A program made the position numbers and the translations under genes. This document shows, piece after piece, positions 58,398 through 64,000 of a stretch of DNA of 64,000 nt. The first letter of the stretch is position 1; each line of letters starts with the position of its first letter. The notes beneath the pieces are model-generated. The model worked only from the letters and a program-made list of their open reading frames with translations, made no database searches and was not told the origin of the DNA. The stretch is from Cohnella sp. AR92 (GTDB lineage: Bacteria; Bacillota; Bacilli; Paenibacillales; Paenibacillaceae), in contig NZ_RZJR01000006.1 of NCBI RefSeq assembly GCF_003990975.1, positions 310,001-374,000 of the forward strand, in the 5' to 3' direction.

Positions 58398-59333
58398 TTA
58401 CGAAATCGCCGGGATCAGCCCCGCTATCTGGTCCATCGCCCGCTTCATCTGTTTGTTGTCTACGTGCGTATAGATCTGCGTCGTCTCGATGCTCGAATGC
58501 CCGAGCAGTTCCTGCAGCGTGCGGATATCCGTTCCGCGGCGGATCTGCATCGTCGCGAACGAATGGCGCAGCTTATGGCAGCTCAGCTTCGTATCCCGCA
58601 AGGCCGGCAGCTGTTCGGCGAGTCGATGCAGCGTCTCTTCCGCAATCGACTGAATGCGGCGAATCGACAGCCTTCTGCCGAACTGGGAGATGAAGAACGC
58701 CTTCTCTTTGCTCTGCCGCGGCTCTCTTCTATCCGACAGGGATTGCCGAAGCAGCTCGGCCAACGGTTCCGGGAGCGGCACCAACCGCCACTTGCGGCCT
58801 TTGCCCAGAATGCGGAGCAAGCCGTCCTCCCCGAGATCCGTCGCGTTCAGCCGGTGTACCTCTCCTACCCGTAAGCCCGCGTACGCCATGAGCAGCAGAA
58901 TCGCCAGGTTGCGCGAGCGATATTTGCCGTCCACCAGCTCGACCATCTCGCGAAGCTGATCTTCCTCCAGGTACGCGGGAATCCGATTCTTCTCCTGCTT
59001 CGACTTCGCGACGGCCGCGGCCGGATTTTCCTTCAACACTTCCAATTCGATCAATGCTTTATACAAGGAACGAATCGACGACAGCTTGCGGTTGCGAGCT
59101 TCATCCCCGGCTCCGCTCTCCCTGCACTCGGACAGATACAACATGAGTTCGATTTTGCCCGTGTCCGCCAACGCTTTGGGATAGATCGATCGAAGGTAGC
59201 CTCTCGCGTCGTTTAGATAAGCCCTTTGAGTAGCCGAGGTCATCCCCCGGTTCTTCATCCAGAGGAGGAACAATCGAAGCTCTTTCTCGTACTGCTCTTC
59301 CAATTCGTTCTTCATGACGTTCGACATGCCCAT
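58398..59333 (-). CDS. Tyrosine recombinase (XerC/XerD-like)
   Basis: 311 aa from ATG 59333 (AGGAGG at 6 nt). N-terminal SAM-like domain (about 10-105) and catalytic domain with Arg in [12 protein letters not shown], Lys in [13 protein letters not shown]-x-x-R in HKLRHSFAT, His in [10 protein letters not shown] and the nucleophile Tyr in IYTHVD. It has the size of chromosomal XerC/D rather than phage integrases. It is not next to attachment repeats or phage genes. Whether it is the housekeeping dimer-resolution enzyme or a lineage-specific paralogue cannot be told. Confidence 0.9.
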   Translation of the reverse strand: MGMSNVMKNELEEQYEKELRLFLLWMKNRGMTSATQRAYLNDARGYLRSIYPKALADTGKIELMLYLSECRESGAGDEARNRKLSSIRSLYKALIELEVLKENPAAAVAKSKQEKNRIPAYLEEDQLREMVELVDGKYRSRNLAILLLMAYAGLRVGEVHRLNATDLGEDGLLRILGKGRKWRLVPLPEPLAELLRQSLSDRREPRQSKEKAFFISQFGRRLSIRRIQSIAEETLHRLAEQLPALRDTKLSCHKLRHSFATMQIRRGTDIRTLQELLGHSSIETTQIYTHVDNKQMKRAMDQIAGLIPAIS

Positions 59334-59436
59334 GCTGCGCCTCCTGATGTGAACAAAGTCCTTCTATCCTATCAAAAAAACGGCTTAGAATTCAAATAGC
59401 GTGAAATTCATATTTCGCGCCATTTTTTTTGCGCGT

Positions 59437-59844
59437 TTACGCAACGGGATAACTGCTTAAGAAGGAGAAGGAATGCGCCATCTTTCTAGCGAAACCCAGC
59501 GGAGGTTCGACCGATTGAATGTGCATGTAATAGATCGAAGGCGTCATGTACAACCAGTGATTGTGCAAGGCGCTGACGATCAGCCCTTGCTGGATAACCG
59601 AATGCATAAAGCGGGGAATCTCTTCGCCCAGCACCGCTATCTCGGCCAAGCATAAGGCATTGCCGCTGGCATCCAGCGCTTCGAATGAGATTTCCGCCGG
59701 TACGACGGATTTGCTCGGTCTTCCTTGCACGGTAACCTTGAGATTGCGGTTCAAGGAGATCGAACAAGCTTCCTGGTCAACGGTGCTCTTGGCATGGAAA
59801 ATAGCAGCGAATTGTTCGCAAACCGATAACAGGTTGTTGTCCAT
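59437..59844 (-). CDS. DUF1259-family protein, single-domain (half-length) form
   Basis: 135 aa from ATG 59844, chosen because AGAGGGAGA lies 10 nt upstream. ATGs at 59853 and 59892 are worse spaced. The DUF1259 hallmark ALHNHWLY is followed by a conserved-type YYMHIQSVEPP. Known DUF1259 proteins (LppY/LpqO type) often have a signal peptide and two such domains. This one has neither. Function unknown. Weak hairpin GCGTGAAAT/ATTTCGCGC at 59399-59420 may end its transcript. Confidence 0.75.
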   Translation of the reverse strand: MDNNLLSVCEQFAAIFHAKSTVDQEACSISLNRNLKVTVQGRPSKSVVPAEISFEALDASGNALCLAEIAVLGEEIPRFMHSVIQQGLIVSALHNHWLYMTPSIYYMHIQSVEPPLGFARKMAHSFSFLSSYPVA

Positions 59845-59934
59845 ATCAGGCATTCTCCCTCTGCTCGTCAAAAGATGCCTATAAGTATTCAAGGAGGGTT
59901 AGGATTATGCGGGCATGACGCGAATATATAGAAA

Positions 59935-59960
59935 CAAAAAAACCGCGCTTGCGCGCGGCT
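59935..59960 (-). terminator. Terminator of the DMT exporter gene
   Basis: CCGCGC-TTGC-GCGCGG with seven A on the plus strand (U-tract on minus). The stretch from here to the stop at 60065 holds nothing recognisable. Confidence 0.8.
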
Positions 59961-60064
59961 TCAATAAAATCGATCTATGGATCGAACGATGCAATCGAAG
60001 AATGTCGTCGAACCATGCAGTCGGTTGTTATTCTCGGGGGTGCTGCAGGTCCGCAGCTAACCGT

Positions 60065-61012
60065 CTAGGCCGATAAAGAATTTCTATGGCCCGACGACAG
60101 CCTGCGGCTCAGCTCCGGAATGGCGACCCCGATCAGGACCAGCGCGACGCCTCCCCATTGCAAGAGGCTGATGCTCTCATGCAAGGCAACCGCCGACATG
60201 GAGACCGTTACCGGCAGCTCTACCGAGCCCAAGATCCCCGCCAAGCCGTTGCTGATTCGCGGAACTCCGATCGCGAACAGGGCCGGCGGAATGAAGGAAC
60301 CGAATAACCCGAGCGCCAGACCGAACAGCAGCAGCTCCCCCGTCATAGTCCCGTTGAACAAGTAGACCGGCGGATGAAGGATGAGCACGCCGAGCATCGA
60401 GCCGGTAATCATCCAAGCCGTTCTCTCTGCCGGTTCCGCGGTCACGACCGCTTTGCCGCTCACCAGAATAAAGAGCGAGTAGGTGACGGCCGACAGAAGG
60501 CCGAGCATGATGCCGAATCGGCTGAACTCGTCGACCCCCTTCTCCAGCAGGCCTGCCGCCAGCGCGGTTCCGCCGAGCAGCACCGCCAGCGTCAGAAAGA
60601 CGGAGACTCCCGGCCTTCTGCGGCGCATGACCGATTCGATCAGGACACCGATCCAGGTAAATTGGAACAACAGGATAATGGCAAGGGAAGCCGACACGTG
60701 ATGCAGCGCTTCGCCGTAAGCCAGGCTCGTGCACGTCGACGGGAGACCGCACAAGAGAAGAATCCCCCGCTGCTTCCAGGTTAAAGATGATGAAGTGGGC
60801 TGGGCTTTTCTCCCCTTGACGCGGCTTGCTCTCCAAGCTCGAATCGTTCTCAACAGCCATGCCCATCCCCAGCAGAGGCAGACACCCAGCATCAATTGCG
60901 TTCCTATGACTTGAGGCATCGAATAGCCTTCATTATATGCATGTACCGTAATCGTCGATAGAACTCCATAACTTGCCGCACCGAGCAGTACAGATAATCC
61001 GTCGTATCTCAT
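60065..61012 (-). CDS. EamA/DMT-superfamily transporter
   Basis: 315 aa from ATG 61012 (AGGGAGAAGG site). The frame to 61165 is an unsupported extension. Ten transmembrane helices in two EamA repeats: YGVLSTITVHAYNEGYS opens repeat 1, GLLSAVTYSLFILVSGKAV opens repeat 2, and GSVELPVTVSMSAVALHE is typical of the second. Such proteins export amino acids or other metabolites. Substrate unknown. Confidence 0.88.
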   Translation of the reverse strand: MRYDGLSVLLGAASYGVLSTITVHAYNEGYSMPQVIGTQLMLGVCLCWGWAWLLRTIRAWRASRVKGRKAQPTSSSLTWKQRGILLLCGLPSTCTSLAYGEALHHVSASLAIILLFQFTWIGVLIESVMRRRRPGVSVFLTLAVLLGGTALAAGLLEKGVDEFSRFGIMLGLLSAVTYSLFILVSGKAVVTAEPAERTAWMITGSMLGVLILHPPVYLFNGTMTGELLLFGLALGLFGSFIPPALFAIGVPRISNGLAGILGSVELPVTVSMSAVALHESISLLQWGGVALVLIGVAIPELSRRLSSGHRNSLSA

Positions 61013-61158
61013 CGTTGCCTTCTCCCTATCTGCGCGTGAAGCCGTCAAGCAACCGTACAGCCTTTTAAATAACTTCCGAACCTTCGCCATCTTACAATGG
61101 AATCCAGGGGGAGTCAATCCGACCTTACTCGCAGATCTCCAAACGCGGCTGGTCCGAA

Positions 61159-61188
61159 TTGACAAACGCCTTCAAGAAGTCTTATGAT
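61159..61188 (+). promoter_or_regulatory. Promoter of greA
   Basis: Perfect -35 TTGACA (61159-61164), 18-nt spacer, -10 TATGAT (61183-61188). Predicted leader of about 65 nt. The rest of the gap to 61012 shows nothing else. Confidence 0.7.
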
Positions 61189-61258
61189 TATAGTTCATTG
61201 AACAGCTGAACGGGATGCTCATTGAACCAATCGAGAATACGACGAAGGAGTTGTACCC

Positions 61259-61726
61259 ATGTCTAACGAAGAAGTCATCCTCACTCCGGAAGGCAAAGAG
61301 AAGCTCGAACAGGAGCTTGAAGAGCTTAAGACGGTCAAGCGCAAGGAGCTCGCCGCCCGAATCAAGACAGCCATCAGCTACGGCGACTTGAAGGAGAACA
61401 GCGAGTACCACTCCGCGAAGGAAGATCAAGCGTTCATGGAGACGCGCATTCTGACGATAGAAGGCATGCTTCGCAAAGCCCGTATCGTTCAGACGGTCAA
61501 CGACAATCGCATTCAGGTGGGAACGACGGTCGTTCTGCATGACGTGGAGATGAACGAGAAGGTCGAATACAAGATCGTGGGCACTGCGGAAGCGGATGCC
61601 ATGGAGAACAAGATCTCCTATGAGAGCCCGATGGGCGTAGCCCTCATCGGCAAGTCGGCCGGGGACAAGGTTGTCGTCAATGCTCCGGTTGGCGAGATCG
61701 AGTTCAAGGTACTTGAGATTAAATAA
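61259..61726 (+). CDS. greA: Transcription elongation factor GreA
   Basis: 155 aa, standard length. The N-terminal coiled coil carries the catalytic acidic tip in SYGDLKENSEYHSAKE (the D-x3-E pair that coordinates Mg in the RNA polymerase channel), and the C-terminal FKBP-like domain includes ALIGKSAGDKV. It rescues backtracked RNA polymerase by stimulating transcript cleavage. ATG 61259, AAGGAG at 8 nt. Confidence 0.96.
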   Translation: MSNEEVILTPEGKEKLEQELEELKTVKRKELAARIKTAISYGDLKENSEYHSAKEDQAFMETRILTIEGMLRKARIVQTVNDNRIQVGTTVVLHDVEMNEKVEYKIVGTAEADAMENKISYESPMGVALIGKSAGDKVVVNAPVGEIEFKVLEIK

Positions 61727-61747
61727 AGAACGAAACAGAATGACAAC

Positions 61748-61801
61748 AAAGGCAGTCCATTCGGTCGCTCGGAACCGATTGGACTGCCTTTTCGGTTTTT
61801 T
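61748..61801 (+). terminator. Terminator of greA
   Basis: AAAGGCAGTCCA...TGGACTGCCTTTT with inner CGGT/ACCG pairing, followed by CGGTTTTTT. Confidence 0.88.
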
Positions 61802-61830
61802 GCCATTCTGCACGTCAAAATGCGATTGCG

Positions 61831-62913
61831 TTATACGATCCGAGTCTGAGTCGGCCCGTCCGCCGTTCCGCTTCTGCCGGTATGGGTAGCAGGGTCCTGC
61901 CACCAGTCGGCCTCCCTGCCCCACTCCGTCTCGGCTTCCGAATCCCGATCCAGGTACACCGTCTCTCCGATCTTCGGAATCCGTACGGGGACCCCTAGCT
62001 TCTCCGCTTCGGCGGACACCCTTCTCGCCGGATCGTTCCAATCGTGCAGGGCCAAAGTGAAGGCTCCCCAATGAACCGGCAGCAGCACGCCCCCCTGTAC
62101 GTCGCGATGGGCCTGAACCGTCTCCTCCGGGAGCATATGGACGCCGCGCCAACGCTCATCGTATTGCCCGCATTCCATGATGGCCAGCTCGAACGGGCCG
62201 TGCTGGCGGCCGATTCTCTCGAAATGGGGTCCGTAGCCGCCGTCTCCGCTGTAGAACAGCTTCCTCTCCTCCGATTGAATGACCCAAGAGCACCAGAGAG
62301 TAGAATCCCGATCGAACAGCCCTCTTCCCGAGAAATGCCGGGCGGGAGTGCAAACGAAGCGAATGCCTTGCACGTTGCGCTCCTCTCCCCAATCCAGCTC
62401 GATGACCGCATCGGCCGAAGCCCCCCGCTTCCGGATTCGCTTGCCGACTCCCGTCGGTACGAGGAATACGCCGGTCTTCGGAACCAGCCTGCGGATCGAA
62501 GACGAGTCCAGATGATCGTAATGGTCGTGGGACAGCAGAACGATATCGATGGGCGGCAGCTCTTCGATCGAGATCGGCAGCTTCACGCTGTAACGCCGAT
62601 TGCGGGAGAACGGAACCGGCGAAGGATTGTTGCCCAGCATCGGATCGATCAGGATCGTCTTGCCGCCTATCTGAAGCAAGGACGCCGAATGGCCGAACCA
62701 GACGACCTTGTCCTTGCCGTCGCGCAGGGTTGCCGGAGCGAGCGGTACGACCGGAAGCGGCTGCTTCGGCCTTCTCAACGTTCCGGAAGCAAGGAATGCC
62801 CGCAGCAACGACACCATGTCGCCGGCGCCCATCTTCATCTTCGCGGAGATCTCATTCTGGAATTTGCCGCTCCGGGCACGGCGGGACTTGTTCCAATCCT
62901 GCGTCTCGTTCAT
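61831..62913 (-). CDS. MBL-fold metallohydrolase (NAPE-PLD/UlaG-like group)
   Basis: 360 aa. Metal-binding LLSHDHYDHLDSSS (H-x-H-x-D-H), further ligands in TPARHFSGRG, YSGDGGYG and LLPVHWGAFTLALHDW. The arrangement resembles N-acyl-phosphatidylethanolamine phospholipase D-type proteins, so a phosphodiester or lipid substrate is possible. No membrane segment. The start ATG 62913 is followed by a basic stretch. An internal ATG near residue 26 is an alternative. Confidence 0.88.
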   Translation of the reverse strand: MNETQDWNKSRRARSGKFQNEISAKMKMGAGDMVSLLRAFLASGTLRRPKQPLPVVPLAPATLRDGKDKVVWFGHSASLLQIGGKTILIDPMLGNNPSPVPFSRNRRYSVKLPISIEELPPIDIVLLSHDHYDHLDSSSIRRLVPKTGVFLVPTGVGKRIRKRGASADAVIELDWGEERNVQGIRFVCTPARHFSGRGLFDRDSTLWCSWVIQSEERKLFYSGDGGYGPHFERIGRQHGPFELAIMECGQYDERWRGVHMLPEETVQAHRDVQGGVLLPVHWGAFTLALHDWNDPARRVSAEAEKLGVPVRIPKIGETVYLDRDSEAETEWGREADWWQDPATHTGRSGTADGPTQTRIV

Positions 62914-63087
62914 GGTTCCGCACTCCTCTCCGTTGTTAGCGATAGTCTAATCCGTCTTCTTCTCCCTGTCAAACGGGCGTTCGGCTCGTCGGCTCCAAGA
63001 GTCGGCTTCGCCCTGGTTTTATGGTACGATGGATAGAGATAAACGGGGAAAATGGATCCGGTACGCGGTTTGGAAAGGAAATCATCT

Positions 63088-64000
63088 ATGCCTTCAACTC
63101 TATCAACCAAAGAAATCAAACAGCTGTGCGGACGGTTGTCCTATGAGCGCGGTCAGGCTTACCTGCGGGACGGACAAGTCTTCCTGCACCGATATGACGA
63201 GAACGGCGCCCGGTATGAAGCCGCCGTCCAGGCGAATAAGACCTATGAAGTGGTCGTCGAGCTGGGCGGACGCGGAGACGCCGCCGTTGTCGGCGCCCGA
63301 TGCAGCTGCCCTTCATTGGAATCCTATCGGCAATACTGCTCGCATATCGCCGCCGTTCTGCTCGGGATCGCGGAGCTTAACCGGGGGAACGCAGCCAAGC
63401 CTGCCGCAACGCGGCTGGCTGCGGAGTCCGAGGAGGCGAGAAACTTGGAACGGTCAAGAAGCCATCTTTCTTCCAATGACTCCGGCCATGACCTGGATGA
63501 GCGGGTTTTGCGGCTGTTCTTGCCCAAGACGCCGGCGCCGGGCAGCCGCGCTTCCGTCGTTCGGGAAGCGCGCCGCTTATGGAACGTGGAATTCGCGGTT
63601 CGTCCGGTCGCATACGGAATCTCGGATCCTCAGTGGCTGTTCGGCCTGGAGTTGAAGCTGGGAGAGACAAAGAGTTCCTCCGTGCCTAACATTCGGGAAT
63701 TCCTGGGGTTCTATGAGCGGTCCGAACGTTATTCTTTCGCGAGAAACGCGGAGTATGATCCGCTGCTTCATGCGTTCGCGCCGGTGGACGATGATATTCT
63801 TCGCCTTCTCGTTCGCGTTGCGGCGAATGAAAGAACGATACAAGCGACGGCGCCGGCCGTCGCCACGCGCATGCAAGCCAAGAGCGACGAACGGGTCTTG
63901 CCGGTCCCTCCCGTCTATTGGAAGGAGCTTGAGCCTCTGCTGGTCGCCGCCGCCCGCGTTCGCCTGATTACGCAAGATGGCGAAGTCGAAGGGCTAGCCG
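63088..64000 (+). CDS. SWIM zinc-finger protein, N-terminal part of a probable SNF2-family helicase, cut by window edge
   Basis: At least 304 codons from ATG 63088 (AAAGGAA site), open at 64000. The N-terminus (MPSTLSTKEIKQLCGRLSYERG) leads to a SWIM motif C-x-C-x(n)-C-x-H (CSCPSLESYRQYCSHIAAVL, about residues 72-91). In Bacillales this layout normally precedes a Swi2/Snf2 ATPase domain, which would lie beyond the window. Likely a DNA-dependent ATPase. The ATPase is not visible here, so that part is inference. Confidence 0.8.
   Translation, partial: MPSTLSTKEIKQLCGRLSYERGQAYLRDGQVFLHRYDENGARYEAAVQANKTYEVVVELGGRGDAAVVGARCSCPSLESYRQYCSHIAAVLLGIAELNRGNAAKPAATRLAAESEEARNLERSRSHLSSNDSGHDLDERVLRLFLPKTPAPGSRASVVREARRLWNVEFAVRPVAYGISDPQWLFGLELKLGETKSSSVPNIREFLGFYERSERYSFARNAEYDPLLHAFAPVDDDILRLLVRVAANERTIQATAPAVATRMQAKSDERVLPVPPVYWKELEPLLVAAARVRLITQDGEVEGLA

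Noticed and set aside
58398..59333. Tyrosine recombinase as a sign of an integrated element
   Set aside because: No attachment repeats, tRNA gene or phage/plasmid genes nearby. The size and neighbours fit a resident Xer-like gene.
59891..60076. AAGGAGGG followed by a 3-codon frame whose stop overlaps a 53-codon frame
   Set aside because: The longer frame runs through the terminator of the DMT gene and has no usable ribosome site of its own. The motif is probably chance.

Overview
The window looks like a chromosomal segment of a spore-forming, GC-rich member of the Bacillales, most likely Paenibacillaceae (Paenibacillus/Cohnella-like). The reasons are a gerB-gerA-gerC germinant-receptor operon, S-layer-homology proteins, the CcpN/YqfL gluconeogenesis regulators, HelD, strong AGGAGG ribosome binding sites and rho-independent terminators with U-tracts. 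I see no rRNA, tRNA, CRISPR, insertion sequence or prophage. The genus assignment is inference.

Layout. 0-3.5 kb: the end of an HPt protein and its response regulator, then a convergent gluconeogenesis operon (ccpN-yqfL-glpX). 3.6-4.07 kb: a 103-bp tandem repeat array. 4-9.8 kb: PAP2 phosphatase, metallophosphoesterase, helD, a universal stress gene behind a Crp/Fnr-type site, a small unknown gene and an NlpC/P60 hydrolase. 9.9-13.6 kb: germination operon. 13.7-19.1 kb: CobW-type GTPase, SRAP, YbjQ, a TPR protein and unknowns. 19.2-22.5 kb: 2-oxoacid:ferredoxin oxidoreductase in two fused chains. 22.8-25.7 kb: SDR, MOSC, a tiny gene, GNAT and an ABC ATPase. 25.8-26.1 kb: a small gene under a LexA-type operator. 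26.1-30.6 kb: HAD, CDF, mnmH and selD.

30.7-41.2 kb is the most interesting part. A cobalamin riboswitch with its own terminator precedes a 1453-residue S-layer-anchored protein built from two transcobalamin-like alpha/alpha barrels and a DUF4430 (transcobalamin C-terminal-like) domain. It is followed by a membrane-anchored DUF4430 protein, a complete ECF transporter (T, fused A-A, S) and a second SLH+DUF4430 protein. I read this as a vitamin B12 capture and uptake system that uses surface proteins resembling animal intrinsic factor/transcobalamin.

41.2-43.9 kb: modB, modA and a divergent HTH/periplasmic-binding-domain regulator with three 10-bp iterons between them. 44-50.9 kb: MidA-like methyltransferase, ctaB, an orphan DHHW protein, rnz and glsA. 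51.3-56.1 kb: UbiD-family decarboxylase, a sulfotransferase/APS kinase pair, YebC and a DUF2087 regulator. 56.1-56.8 kb: an AT-rich gene-free island. 56.8-64 kb: VOC protein, coiled-coil protein, tyrosine recombinase, DUF1259, DMT exporter, greA, MBL-fold enzyme and the start of a SWIM/SNF2-type protein.

Three intergenic arrays (3.6, 43.96 and 50.97 kb) share one design, tandem units of about 50-52 bp each with a short palindrome, although their sequences differ.
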